Shown in pieces: positions 9,375 to 19,342 of a stretch of 64,000 bases of DNA. The translations under genes and the position numbers were made by a program. Origin of the DNA: Paludibacteraceae bacterium (GTDB taxonomy: Bacteria > Bacteroidota > Bacteroidia > Bacteroidales > Paludibacteraceae); NCBI GenBank assembly GCA_905233415.1, contig CAJOEX010000001.1, forward strand, positions 1 through 64,000. The letters are read 5' to 3'. The notes below the pieces were generated by a model. That model was not told where the DNA came from. It saw only the letters and a program-made list of their open reading frames with translations, and searched no databases. Each line of letters starts with the position of its first letter. Positions within the stretch are counted from its first letter, which is position 1.

Positions 9375-10265
9375 ATGCGAAGACGAGTGATTGGAATCGG
9401 AGAAACCGTTTTGGACATTCTGTTCAAGAACGACCAGCCGCAAAAAGCTGTTCCGGGAGGCTCCACGTTCAACAGCATCGTTTCACTTGGACGGGCAGGA
9501 ATCTCCTGTGCCATGGTTACGGAAGCCGGAGACGACCACATCGGCGACATCATCTGCCGTTTCCTGCACGAGAATGGGGTCTCTGCAGACTTTGTCTGCC
9601 GCCACAAAAACGTCAAATCCCACATTTCGCTTGCTTTTTTGGATGACAAGAATGATGCGCAGTATGTTTTCTACAAAGACCATGCGTCTGTTTCCCTGGA
9701 CGGTCCGCTGCCCGAAATACAGCCTGACGACATCATTTTGTTTGGTTCGTTCTTTGCTATCAATCCCGCCATTCGTCCGGTGGTGGGCACGTTGCTGCAT
9801 GAAGCACGAAAAGCCGGCGCTTGGTTGTATTACGATGTCAATTTCCGCAAACCGCACATTGCCGATTTGCCGCAGGTGATGACCAATATCGAGGAGAACA
9901 TGCAACTTTCGGATGTCGTACGCGGCTCAACGGAGGACTTTGCCTATTTGTACGGTTTGCACGACGGCGAAGCCATCTATAACAAAGTCAAATCCTTCTG
10001 CAACACACTTATCCTGACCGACGGAGCGCATCCCATCCGCATCTTTACGCCTTCCGGCTGCGAGACATATCCTGTGCAACCGATAGAAACCGTCAGCACG
10101 GTTGGAGCCGGAGACAATTTCAATGCCGGATACATTTATGCGCTTTTACAAGGCAAAAACGACCAGGCAGAACGCATTGCCATGGCGCAGCGTTGGAGTC
10201 AGGACGTATGCCGCCAGATTGGTAATAATATCAGCGACGATTTGGTCGCACGGCTGCGTGTTTGA
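9375..10265 (+). CDS. PfkB-family carbohydrate kinase (fructokinase-like)
   Basis: A ribokinase-fold sugar kinase of 296 residues, transferring the gamma-phosphate of ATP to a sugar. The N-terminal signature GGSTFNSIVSLGRAG and the C-terminal signature VSTVGAGDNFNAGY are present; Asp247 in GAGD is the predicted catalytic base. I start at the ATG at 9375 (MRRRVIGIGETVLDI); an open frame begins 8 codons earlier inside the 11-bp array and would be unusual. No promoter of the consensus form is seen directly upstream. The substrate cannot be read from sequence; fructose is a common one for this subgroup. Confidence 0.88.
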   Translation: MRRRVIGIGETVLDILFKNDQPQKAVPGGSTFNSIVSLGRAGISCAMVTEAGDDHIGDIICRFLHENGVSADFVCRHKNVKSHISLAFLDDKNDAQYVFYKDHASVSLDGPLPEIQPDDIILFGSFFAINPAIRPVVGTLLHEARKAGAWLYYDVNFRKPHIADLPQVMTNIEENMQLSDVVRGSTEDFAYLYGLHDGEAIYNKVKSFCNTLILTDGAHPIRIFTPSGCETYPVQPIETVSTVGAGDNFNAGYIYALLQGKNDQAERIAMAQRWSQDVCRQIGNNISDDLVARLRV

Positions 10266-10314
10266 CATAAATCATCCTGGAAAATAAAGAAAAATCGCAC
10301 AAAATGCAGAAAAA

Positions 10315-10346
10315 TTTGCACACGTGCGTTTTTTTTCGTACCTTTG
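10315..10346 (+). promoter_or_regulatory. promoter of ruvA-sprA
   Basis: TTTG at 10315-10318, 20 bases, TACCTTTG at 10339-10346: a full consensus match. Start predicted near 10353, about 33 nt before the ruvA ATG. As sprA begins 3 bases after the ruvA stop, this promoter probably drives the T9SS translocon gene too. Confidence 0.88.
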
Positions 10347-10385
10347 CGCGCTTTTTGTGTTTTTATGCACACGAGCCCGTGAATT

Positions 10386-11006
10386 ATGATAGAATACATC
10401 AAAGGAAAACTGACTGAACTGAACCCTACCTACGCGGTTTTGGAAGCTGCCGGAGTGGGATATGAAATAAACATCACCCTGCCGACATATTCAGACCTTG
10501 TCGGCAAAGAAAATTCCGAAGCCAAACTCTTCGTGAACGAAATTATTCGCGAAGATACGCACGACTTGTACGGTTTCTTCACAAAAGGAGAGCGCGAATT
10601 GTTCATTATGCTCATGACGGTCAGCGGTATCGGTGCCAACACCGCCCGGATGATTATGTCCGCTTATACCGCAGGCGAAATCCGGCAGATTATTGCCACT
10701 GGCAATTCCCGCTCCCTGGGGCAAATCAAAGGTCTCGGACCCAAAACTGCCCAACGTATTATTGTGGATTTGAAGGACAAAGTGCTGAAGATTGATTTGG
10801 GCGATGGTGTCACTAACGGCAATGAAACGGCAACGGATATGCTCTTCCCGACGGAAGAAAATCCGGTCAAGACCGAGGCGGTAAGCGCACTCACTATGTT
10901 GGGATTTGCAGCCGCAGCAAGCGGCAAAGCCGTTGATAAGATACTCAAAGAAACACCGGCTGCCACAGTCGAGGCCGTCATTCGACAGGCGTTAAAAATG
11001 CTTTGA
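10386..11006 (+). CDS. ruvA: Holliday junction DNA helicase subunit RuvA
   Basis: RuvA binds four-way junctions as a tetramer and loads RuvB for branch migration. The 206-residue protein shows the OB-fold domain I (MIEYIKGKLTE ... VGYEINITLPTY), the tandem helix-hairpin-helix domain II (TVSGIGANTARMIMSAY and IKGLGPKTAQRIIVDLKDK) and the small C-terminal domain III that contacts RuvB (SALTMLGFAAAASGKAVDKIL). Length is typical. It is joined to sprA, a gene pair seen in other Bacteroidetes. Confidence 0.96.
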   Translation: MIEYIKGKLTELNPTYAVLEAAGVGYEINITLPTYSDLVGKENSEAKLFVNEIIREDTHDLYGFFTKGERELFIMLMTVSGIGANTARMIMSAYTAGEIRQIIATGNSRSLGQIKGLGPKTAQRIIVDLKDKVLKIDLGDGVTNGNETATDMLFPTEENPVKTEAVSALTMLGFAAAASGKAVDKILKETPAATVEAVIRQALKML

Positions 11007-11009
11007 TAG

Positions 11010-14000
11010 TTGACCTTCCGTAAAGCCATATTATTCGTCTTGGTGTTACTGCCGATGCTGGCGGTGGCACAGACCCGTCAGCCGCTAATCCCGTCTGCCC
11101 GCAACGACAGGCGCGTGGCGGAAGAACAGGCACGCCGGCAAGAGCAGGGAGAGCAGGCTCCTCCGCCGCCGCAGGATCGTTCCGCGCGGCCCGAACGGGT
11201 CGAACGTAAGGACCAAAACCAAAAGTCCGCCAAGACCGCCGAATCCGATAAAGCCGTCAAGAACGAAAAGCACCTTGAATACGTGCCGAACGACTCGGTC
11301 GAAATGGCTCCGCTCAAGGTTAAGCAACTGGGTGCTGACAGCTACGACGATTTGACGGCTCCGCAAAGCAGTCTTGACCTCAATGACCCTGACAATGTCA
11401 AGACGGAAGTCATTTACGACCCGTACTCGGGAGGATACATCATCCATACCAAAATTGGGGACACGGATGTTGCCACGCCGTATCTGATGACCGAAAGCGA
11501 GTATAAGGAATACTCCGAACGCGAACTGATGCACCGCTACTGGCAGCAGAAAATCAGCGAAGTCGAGCATAATAACGAGAAGAAGTTCGACATTACTGAC
11601 ATGAAGTTCAACATCGGTCCGGCAGACAAGATCTTTGGTCCCGGCGGTGTGCAGTTGAAGTTGCAAGGTAGCGCCGAGCTGTTGTTCGGTTTCAAGCACC
11701 AGTATATCGACAATCCGTCCCTCACACAGAAAGCGCGTAACAACAACATCTTCGACTTTGACGAGAAGATTCAGGTCAATGTGAACGGTAAAGTCGGCGA
11801 CAAGCTGAGTTTCACAATGAACTACAACACGGAAGCCAGTTTCTCGTTCGATCAGCAGAACCTCAAACTGCAATACAAAGGTCAGGAGGATGATATCATT
11901 CAGTCCATAGAGGCGGGTAATGTGTCCATGGACTTGAACTCCAGCCTTATTCGGGGAACGCAGGCATTATTCGGCTTGAAAACAACGCTGAAGTTCGGAA
12001 AACTGAAGATTCAGGGACTTATTTCGCAGCAGAATTCCGAATCCCAGACCGTCAATAGTCAGGGCGGTGCACAGATGACCAAGTTCGAGATTGATGCCGA
12101 CAAATACGACGAGAACCGGCACTTCTTCCTGGGTTATTTCTTCCGTGACATATACGAACAGGCAATGCAGTCTCTGCCGTATGTGGCGAGCGGCGTGACC
12201 ATCAACAAGATTGAGGTTTGGGTCACCAACAAGCGCGGCAACTACGACCAGGCACGTAACATCGCTGCCTTTGTGGACCTTGGTGAAACAGGCACGCATA
12301 TTTATAATCCGGCTTGGATGACAGGTGTTACACAGGCACCAAGCAACAATGCCAACTCCCTCTATAGTGCCATTAACGCGCTCCCGGGCATTCGTGATAT
12401 TCAGCAGGTTAGCACGCTGCTTCAGGAACAATTAGGAATGGACTCCGGCGATGAATATGAGAAGATTGAGTCGGCACGCCTCCTTTCCACAAGCGAATAT
12501 ACGCTCAACAGCGCACTCGGTTTTATCTCGCTCAAATCAGCACTCAACCAGGACGAGGTGCTGGCCGTTGCCTACGAATACACCTATGGAGGACAGGTTT
12601 ATCAGGTCGGTGAGTTCTCTACGGACGCAAGCGACAACCTCAAGGCACCGGCTACGCTGATGCTCAAAATGCTGAAATCCAGCATCAACGCGCCTCACGA
12701 ACGCAATGTGGCGCGGCAGGGAGAGAAATACGGCACTTGGGATTTGATGATGAAGAACGTCTATCACCTCGGCGCAACGTCTTTCACCAACGAGAAGTTT
12801 GAATTGTATATCAACTACCGTAACGACTCTATCGGAACGGATGTGCAATATCTGTCCGAGTCGCAAATCAAGGGCAAACAGTTGCTCCGTGTCCTGCAGT
12901 TGGACCGCCTTGACAGCCGGAACAACCCTGCACCGGACGGCAAGTTCGACTATATTGAAGGTTATACCGTGCTTTCAGGTAGCGGACGAATCATCTTCCC
13001 TGTTCTGGAGCCGTTCGGCAGCTATTTGGCTTCGCAAATCGGCGACCCGAAAATCGCGGAGAGATATATTTTCCAGGAACTTTATGACTCCACGTTGGTT
13101 ATCGCCCAGGAGATGACCGAGAAGAATAAGTTCACTTTGAAAGGTAAATACAAGGGCACAAACGGCAGTCAAATCAGTCTGGGTGCCATGAACGTGCCGC
13201 GCGGAAGTGTGACGGTTACTGCCGGTGGTGCGAAACTCATTGAAAACGTGGACTACACGGTCGATTATACAATGGGAACGGTAACCATTCTCAATGAGTC
13301 CATTCTCGAATCCGGCACCAATGTAGAGTGCAAACTGGAGAACCAATCCACCTTCTCTATGCAGCGCAAAAGCCTCTTCGGTGTGCATCTGGAATACGAG
13401 TTCAACAAGGACTTTATGATTGGCGGTACGTTGATGCACATGCGGGAAAAACCGCTGACGACAAAGGTAAACACTGGTTCAGAACCATTGGCAAATACGA
13501 TTTGGGGTGTAAATGCCAGCTGGAAGACTGAGATGCAGTGGCTTAGCAACGCTATTGACAAGATTCCGTGGATTACGGCTACAGCACCTTCCACCTTCCA
13601 AATCAATGCCGAGTTTGCACACCTTATCCCGGGTCACACCAACGATGTCGGTTCGGCCGGAACCGCCTACATTGACGACTTCGAGGCGACAAAGGTCAAC
13701 ATTGACGTCCATTACCCGAACAACTGGTTCCTGGCTTCCACACCCTATGACCCCTCATCGTCAAGACAATTCAACAACGAAGATGCAAAACTGAGTAACG
13801 ACCCGCGTTACAACCGCAACCGCGCACTTATCAACTGGTTCCACGTGGACCCGATATTCGGCTACCCGCAAGCCAATACACCGGCACATATCAAGGACGA
13901 TTTGGACGCACTTAGCGACCACCGCACACGTATCGTGCTGCAGGAGGAGATTTATCCGACCAAGGGACAAGCCGCCTCCAATGAAGATATCCGTCTGAAC

Positions 14001-17000
14001 CTACTCAACCTCAGTTATTATCCTGAAGAACGCGGACCGTACAATATCTCCGCCAGCGAAATCAACTCGGACGGTAAACTCAGCAACCCGAAACAGCGTT
14101 GGGGAGGTATCATGCGCAAACTTGATAATACGGATTTCGAGAAAGCGAACATCGAATACATTGAGTTCTGGCTCATGGATCCTGCGCTGACCAATCCTGA
14201 AGGTTATGATGCGGAACTGTACATCAACCTTGGTGACATCAGCGAGGATATTCTGCGTGACGGAAAGAAGAGTTTTGAGCACGGTCTGCCTGTCAGTGAC
14301 AATGACCGCAACCGTATAGACACTACCCGCTGGGGCTTTGTGCCGCGCACTACTTCCACCACGGTTGCTTTCTCCAACGAAGCCGGAGCACGAATCCGTC
14401 AGGACGTCGGTCTGAACGGTTTGAGCACGCCCGAGGAGTTTGCGTTTACCTATCGCGGTGAACAACCTTATCAGCAGTATGTGGACGCCCTGCGTCAGAA
14501 AGTCACTAATCCGGAAGTTGTACGCAACTGGGAGAACGACCCGTATTCGCCGTTCAATGACCCTGCCGGCGATAACTACCATTACTACCGCGGTACAGAC
14601 TACGATAATGCCCAAGTGCCAATCTTGGCGCGCTACAAGCACTTCAACGGTACGGAGGGCAACTCGCCCGACTCCGAATCCCAGACTGAGAGTTACGGAA
14701 CAGCCTCTACCCTCATACCGGATATAGAGGACATCAATAACGATAACACCCTCAACGAAATCGAACGCTACTACCAGTATAAGGTTATTCTCCGGCCTGA
14801 CATGATGCAGATTGGCAAGCAGCACATATCCGAGCGCAAGATTGCCAAAGTAACGCTCCGCAACGGTGAAAAGGCGGAAGTTGCTTGGTATCAGTTCAAG
14901 ATTCCGCTCCGCGGAGACAGCTCCAATGTGCGCACCATCGGTAACATACGTAACTTCAAGTCCATACGTTTCATGCGTATGTACCTCACCAACTGCGAAC
15001 ACGAAACACACCTGCGTTTTGCAACGATGGCACTTGTCCGTGGCGAATGGCGCTCATACAATAAGGATCTTTATCCGCTTGGAACGAGCGTTAATACCGG
15101 AGCGTCCATGGATGTAGAGGCTGTTAATATCGAAGAGAACAGCAACAAAACGCCTGTCAACTACATTCTGCCTCCCGGTGTGACCCGTCAGACGGACCCG
15201 GGACAGGCGCAACTCGTGCCGCTGAACGAACAGGCGATGGTGCTCCGCGTACATAATCTTTCACCTAACGACGCCCGTGCCGTATATCGCAACGTCACCT
15301 ATGACATGCGTAATTACAAACGCTTCCAGATGTTTGTACATGCCGAGCAGACGGAAGACGCTCCAAACCTCAAGGACGGAGACCTCAGTTGCTTCGTACG
15401 TCTCGGTACTGACCTCAAGAACAACTATTACGAGTACGAAGTACCGTTGCACTTGACGGATCCCGGCATTTATAATAACGATAACGACAACGACCGCTAT
15501 AAGGTTTGGCCGCGGCAGAACTACTTCGACTTCCCGTTCACCGCCTTTACCAATGCAAAAACGGAACGTAACAAATCCAAACGTGCCGGTAACACGAATG
15601 TCGGAAACAATATACCTTATATTATATACGACGATGCCAACGGCAACCCGCAGAACAAAATCACCGTCCTCGGTAACCCGACTTTGCAGGAGGTTGAGTG
15701 TATCATGATTGGTATCCGCAACCATGGCGTGGAAATGACCGGTGGTGAAATTTGGGTGAACGAGATGCGCCTCAGCGAGTTCAACGAACAAGGTGGTGTG
15801 GCAGCAATGGCAAACGCCTCGCTCGGCATCTCCGACATTGCCCAGCTCAATGTCGCCGGACAACTCGAAACCGCCGGTTACGGAAGCATTGAATCCAACG
15901 TCTTGGACCGCAACATGGAGAACAACTACCAGGTATCTGTCTCGGCGGCGATGGAGGTAGGCCGCCTCTTCCCCGAAAAGGCGAAAATGCAGATTCCTGT
16001 TTATGTGGCATACACCCAGCATACCACATCACCTGACTTTGACCCGTTTGACACGGATATCAAACTCAGCGAGAACCTCGAAACATACGAGACCAAAGCC
16101 GAACGCGACTCTGTCAAAACGATGGCAAACACCGTTCAGGAATCCACCAACTTCTCCGTTACAAACATGAAGTTGAACATCAAATCCAAGAAACGGGATA
16201 TGTTCTACGATCCGGCGAACTTCTCTATTTCGGCGTCTTACATGAAGCAGAACGAGCACTCCCCGGACATGGAGAAGAACCTCACAACCGACCATAAAGG
16301 CTCCTTCCAATATGCATACTCCTTCAATCCGAAGCCGTGGGAACCCTTTAAGAACGTGGAGAAAGTCAGCAAGGTAAAGGCACTCAAGGAACTCAACTTC
16401 TATTATCTGCCGCAGTCATGGGGCTTTAACACGAATATGCACCGTACTTTCTCACACATGAAATTACGTGATTTCAATACGGACCAGACAACGCAGATGG
16501 ATATTACGCATTCCAAGGACTTCACATGGGACCGCAACTTCGACTTCAAGTTCGACCTCACCAAGAACATGAAGTTCTCCTTCCAGACCGCCATGAACTC
16601 GACGGTGGACGAAGGTCAGTACGCCAAGGAAATCATTGAGGAGTATCATTTCACCAACGACTACTACGAGGCTTGGAAGGACACTATCCAGCGTAGCCTT
16701 GCCAAGTGGGGTGCCCCATATACTTACCAGCAGGTGTTCACCGCTTCTTGGAATGTGCCTTTTAACCGCATCCCGTACCTTGAGGCAATAAGTGCCAATG
16801 CCTCATACAATGCCAACTACAACTGGGCACGGACGGCTTCCACACGTTCCGACCAGAATCTTGGTAACACCATTTCATCCGTCCAGTCATGGCAAATCGA
16901 CGGAGGCATCAACTTCGAAACCCTCTACGGCAAGTCCAAGTACTGGAAGAACATAACCCAGCGTTACACTGGTCGTCGCGGACGGCCGTTCAAACCTAAG

Positions 17001-18668
17001 ACATTCACGGCCACCGTCAAGGCGGAGAAAGGCGTCGCGCAGGAAATTACGCACCGCCTCGGCTCCGAGTTGCTTGTTATCACCGCTGCCGACTCTGCAG
17101 GACGCCGGATTCCGGTTTCCTTCAAGGCTATTGACAACAACAAAGTGTCTGTCACACCAAAAGCCGACTGTGATGCAATGGTGCTCACCGTCTCTTCCAA
17201 AGACCCGAACAGCCGTACTCCGGCACAGGTGGCTGGCGATATGTTTGCCTATGTCGGTACAATGATTCGCCGTGTGCAAGTGACCTACCGCCGCACGAAC
17301 TCACTGACCGTGCCCGGATTTAATCCCGAAATCGGATTCATGGGACAAAAGCACGAGGAAGGCAGCCTCTATGCACCCGGCTGGAACTTTGCCTTCGGAT
17401 TTATTCCTGACGACTTCGTAAACACCGCCAAGCAGCACCACTGGCTTAGCGGAGACACGGCCATCGTTCAACCCGCTACCCGCGCGATGACCGAGGATTT
17501 GGACATCAAGGTCAACCTCGAACCGCTCCCCGGACTGAAGATCCAACTCAGCGGCAAGCGTTATTATGCCAACTCCACCTCGATTATCTATTCCTACGAA
17601 CAGATGCAGGAGAACCTCACCGGTTCGTTCAATATTACGCAGGTGGCTATAGGAACCATCTTCTCACGCGTCGGCAACCAGGAAGAGAACTTTGCAAACT
17701 CCGCGTTTGACCAATTCTTACAGAACCGCGATGTCATTCAGGGGCGTGTGCAGTCGCAGTATAACGGACTGCGCTACCCGACCACAGGCTTTATGCAAGG
17801 GCATGTCTATTCAAAAGACGGTATGTACGACCCGAAGAACGGACGTGTTTCGTCCACGTCGTCCGATGTCCTTGTGCCGGCGTTCCTTGCCGCATACACC
17901 GGCCGCAACGCAGAGAATGTCAGTCTTAACCCGTTCCTCGGCTTCCTGAGTATCCTGCCCAACTGGTCTGTCACCTACGACGGTATCGGCAAACTGCCGT
18001 GGTTCAGGGATAAATTCAAGTCCGTCACCCTCACCCACGCATATACCTGTAAGTACGCAATCGGTTCGTATAACAGTTTCTCCACATGGGTGCCCGCCGA
18101 TGGAGACAATAAGATGATTGGTTTCGTGCGTGACGTATCCACCGACAATCCTATCCCATCCAGTGCCTACGACATCTCGTCTGTCAGCATTACCGAAGCG
18201 TTCTCGCCGCTGATTGGTCTCAATCTCGCGATGAAGAACTCCCTGACCGCGAAGTTCGAGTACCGCAAGCAGCGCAATCTCGCACTTAATGTGACCTCCG
18301 TACAACTGACCGAAGGACATACGGATGAGTTTGTAGTCGGTGCCGGCTATACCATCAAGGACCTGAACTTCATGACCAAGAACAAGTCTGGCGTCCAGAA
18401 GAAGGTTTCCAATGACCTCAAGTTGTCTGTAGACCTCAGCTACAAGAACATTAAGACGCTGCTCCGCAAGGTAGAGGAAGGTATCACGCAGGCTTCATCC
18501 GGCAATAAGGTCTTCTCTATCAAGATTGCTGCAGACTACGTGCTCTCGCAGAAGATTAACCTCCAGCTCTTCTACGACCATCAGGGCACTACTCCGCTTA
18601 TCTCGTCTTCTTATCCTGTCAAAGCGGACAATGTCGGCATCAACATCAAACTCATGCTCACCCGCTAA
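11010..18668 (+). CDS. sprA: T9SS translocon SprA/Sov (cell surface protein)
   Basis: SprA/Sov is the giant outer-membrane barrel through which T9SS clients leave the periplasm. The 2552-residue product is in the family range (roughly 2300-2500). It starts at TTG (11010) with a signal peptide (MTFRKAILFVLVLLPMLAVAQ), then a proline/charge-rich linker (~25-90), then long runs of alternating beta sequence typical of the barrel. Family segments include FNIGPADKIFGPGGVQLKLQG, the TIWGVNASWKTEMQWL/NAEFAHLIPG region and the C-terminal NVGINIKLMLTR strand. It follows ruvA by 3 bases. Its presence implies that the T9SS-tailed proteins encoded in this window can be exported. Confidence 0.93.
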   Translation: MTFRKAILFVLVLLPMLAVAQTRQPLIPSARNDRRVAEEQARRQEQGEQAPPPPQDRSARPERVERKDQNQKSAKTAESDKAVKNEKHLEYVPNDSVEMAPLKVKQLGADSYDDLTAPQSSLDLNDPDNVKTEVIYDPYSGGYIIHTKIGDTDVATPYLMTESEYKEYSERELMHRYWQQKISEVEHNNEKKFDITDMKFNIGPADKIFGPGGVQLKLQGSAELLFGFKHQYIDNPSLTQKARNNNIFDFDEKIQVNVNGKVGDKLSFTMNYNTEASFSFDQQNLKLQYKGQEDDIIQSIEAGNVSMDLNSSLIRGTQALFGLKTTLKFGKLKIQGLISQQNSESQTVNSQGGAQMTKFEIDADKYDENRHFFLGYFFRDIYEQAMQSLPYVASGVTINKIEVWVTNKRGNYDQARNIAAFVDLGETGTHIYNPAWMTGVTQAPSNNANSLYSAINALPGIRDIQQVSTLLQEQLGMDSGDEYEKIESARLLSTSEYTLNSALGFISLKSALNQDEVLAVAYEYTYGGQVYQVGEFSTDASDNLKAPATLMLKMLKSSINAPHERNVARQGEKYGTWDLMMKNVYHLGATSFTNEKFELYINYRNDSIGTDVQYLSESQIKGKQLLRVLQLDRLDSRNNPAPDGKFDYIEGYTVLSGSGRIIFPVLEPFGSYLASQIGDPKIAERYIFQELYDSTLVIAQEMTEKNKFTLKGKYKGTNGSQISLGAMNVPRGSVTVTAGGAKLIENVDYTVDYTMGTVTILNESILESGTNVECKLENQSTFSMQRKSLFGVHLEYEFNKDFMIGGTLMHMREKPLTTKVNTGSEPLANTIWGVNASWKTEMQWLSNAIDKIPWITATAPSTFQINAEFAHLIPGHTNDVGSAGTAYIDDFEATKVNIDVHYPNNWFLASTPYDPSSSRQFNNEDAKLSNDPRYNRNRALINWFHVDPIFGYPQANTPAHIKDDLDALSDHRTRIVLQEEIYPTKGQAASNEDIRLNLLNLSYYPEERGPYNISASEINSDGKLSNPKQRWGGIMRKLDNTDFEKANIEYIEFWLMDPALTNPEGYDAELYINLGDISEDILRDGKKSFEHGLPVSDNDRNRIDTTRWGFVPRTTSTTVAFSNEAGARIRQDVGLNGLSTPEEFAFTYRGEQPYQQYVDALRQKVTNPEVVRNWENDPYSPFNDPAGDNYHYYRGTDYDNAQVPILARYKHFNGTEGNSPDSESQTESYGTASTLIPDIEDINNDNTLNEIERYYQYKVILRPDMMQIGKQHISERKIAKVTLRNGEKAEVAWYQFKIPLRGDSSNVRTIGNIRNFKSIRFMRMYLTNCEHETHLRFATMALVRGEWRSYNKDLYPLGTSVNTGASMDVEAVNIEENSNKTPVNYILPPGVTRQTDPGQAQLVPLNEQAMVLRVHNLSPNDARAVYRNVTYDMRNYKRFQMFVHAEQTEDAPNLKDGDLSCFVRLGTDLKNNYYEYEVPLHLTDPGIYNNDNDNDRYKVWPRQNYFDFPFTAFTNAKTERNKSKRAGNTNVGNNIPYIIYDDANGNPQNKITVLGNPTLQEVECIMIGIRNHGVEMTGGEIWVNEMRLSEFNEQGGVAAMANASLGISDIAQLNVAGQLETAGYGSIESNVLDRNMENNYQVSVSAAMEVGRLFPEKAKMQIPVYVAYTQHTTSPDFDPFDTDIKLSENLETYETKAERDSVKTMANTVQESTNFSVTNMKLNIKSKKRDMFYDPANFSISASYMKQNEHSPDMEKNLTTDHKGSFQYAYSFNPKPWEPFKNVEKVSKVKALKELNFYYLPQSWGFNTNMHRTFSHMKLRDFNTDQTTQMDITHSKDFTWDRNFDFKFDLTKNMKFSFQTAMNSTVDEGQYAKEIIEEYHFTNDYYEAWKDTIQRSLAKWGAPYTYQQVFTASWNVPFNRIPYLEAISANASYNANYNWARTASTRSDQNLGNTISSVQSWQIDGGINFETLYGKSKYWKNITQRYTGRRGRPFKPKTFTATVKAEKGVAQEITHRLGSELLVITAADSAGRRIPVSFKAIDNNKVSVTPKADCDAMVLTVSSKDPNSRTPAQVAGDMFAYVGTMIRRVQVTYRRTNSLTVPGFNPEIGFMGQKHEEGSLYAPGWNFAFGFIPDDFVNTAKQHHWLSGDTAIVQPATRAMTEDLDIKVNLEPLPGLKIQLSGKRYYANSTSIIYSYEQMQENLTGSFNITQVAIGTIFSRVGNQEENFANSAFDQFLQNRDVIQGRVQSQYNGLRYPTTGFMQGHVYSKDGMYDPKNGRVSSTSSDVLVPAFLAAYTGRNAENVSLNPFLGFLSILPNWSVTYDGIGKLPWFRDKFKSVTLTHAYTCKYAIGSYNSFSTWVPADGDNKMIGFVRDVSTDNPIPSSAYDISSVSITEAFSPLIGLNLAMKNSLTAKFEYRKQRNLALNVTSVQLTEGHTDEFVVGAGYTIKDLNFMTKNKSGVQKKVSNDLKLSVDLSYKNIKTLLRKVEEGITQASSGNKVFSIKIAADYVLSQKINLQLFYDHQGTTPLISSSYPVKADNVGINIKLMLTR

Positions 18669-18671
18669 AAA

Positions 18672-18730
18672 ATGAGTAAATGAGTAAAGGATAAAATAAA
18701 TCGCCAAATCGTAAATCGCCAAATCGTAAA
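18672..18730. repeat. 8-bp and 15-bp direct duplications before the P-loop gene
   Basis: Directly after the sprA stop are two copies of atgagtaa (18672-18687), then two exact 15-bp copies of aatcgccaaatcgta (18699-18713 and 18714-18728). The 15-bp pair lies in frame at the N-terminus of the following gene and adds the residues NRQIV twice. Together they occupy the place where a start codon would be expected. Confidence 0.8.
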
Positions 18731-19229
18731 TATCGCAATTGTTGGTCCCGAATCCTCCGGCAAAACTACATTGGCAAAGTACCTTGCCAACCGTTACAAC
18801 GGCCTTTTCGTGCCCGAATATGCCCGTGAGTACATGGAGAACCTCAATCGTCCCTACACATACGAAGATGTCGAATCCATCGCCCGCCACCAAATTGAGC
18901 AACTCGCCGGTCTAACAGGCGAAGCCGGTCCAATAGCGAAGCGGTCTGACAGCGAAGCGGTCCAACAGCCGAAGGCGGTCTTCTTTGATACCGAACTGAT
19001 CATCACCAAAGTCTGGTTCGAGCATAAATACGGGCAATGCCCCGAATGGCTGGTCAAGGCCTTGCATGATTATCCGATGGATGTCTATTTGCTTTGTTAT
19101 CCCGACTTGCCGTGGGTGCCCGACCCTGTGCGGGAGAATCCGGATATTCGCATGGAGCTTTTCAACCGTTATGAATCCGAAATCCAAACCCTTAACATCC
19201 CCTACTACATCATCCGCCACAGTACCTGA
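18684..19229 (+). CDS. NadR-like P-loop ATPase/kinase with unclear start
   Basis: Resembles the C-terminal kinase part of NadR (nicotinamide riboside kinase-like, AAA_28). Visible: Walker A GPESSGKTT, the NadR-like PEYAREYMENLNRPYTYEDV, and FFDTELIITKVWFE with DLPWVPDPVREN downstream. Odd points: the open frame from 18684 has no ATG, GTG or TTG before Walker A; the first TTG (18771) is after it. An in-frame ATG at 18672 is followed by TGA three codons on. Translation may begin at an AUA/AUC/AUU codon or the gene may have lost its start. A block of about 20 residues between HQIEQL and VFFDTE is encoded by the GCGAAGC repeat and looks like an insertion. Start given as the limit of the open frame. 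Confidence 0.65.
   Translation, partial: VKDKINRQIVNRQIVNIAIVGPESSGKTTLAKYLANRYNGLFVPEYAREYMENLNRPYTYEDVESIARHQIEQLAGLTGEAGPIAKRSDSEAVQQPKAVFFDTELIITKVWFEHKYGQCPEWLVKALHDYPMDVYLLCYPDLPWVPDPVRENPDIRMELFNRYESEIQTLNIPYYIIRHST
18912..18983. repeat. GCGAAGC/GGTC repeat element inside a coding region
   Basis: Four units of 16-18 bp (ggtctaacaggcgaagcc, ggtccaatagcgaagc, ggtctgacagcgaagc, ggtccaacagccgaaggc) lie within the P-loop gene and keep its frame, adding GEAGPIAKRSDSEAVQQPK-type sequence. The first unit is identical to one beside rpsL at about 5225-5245. This points to insertion of a dispersed repeat into a gene. Confidence 0.75.
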
Positions 19230-19271
19230 CCGAGAGATGACCGAGAGATGACCGAGAGATGACCGGGACTT
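19228..19271. repeat. 11-bp tandem array B (starts in the stop codon)
   Basis: Three perfect copies of gaccgagagat (19228-19260) and a fourth degenerate copy (gaccgggactt). The first unit overlaps the TGA stop (19227-19229) of the P-loop gene, so read as TGACCGAGAGA the array begins exactly at the stop. Each unit carries TGA, and since 11 is 2 modulo 3 the copies put stops in all three frames. Confidence 0.9.
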
Positions 19272-19342
19272 CATCAGGCTGCCCTGCCCCCCCTTGTCTA
19301 AGATTTGAAAATGCGGGCTACCCTGCATTTTAAGGGAAATTA

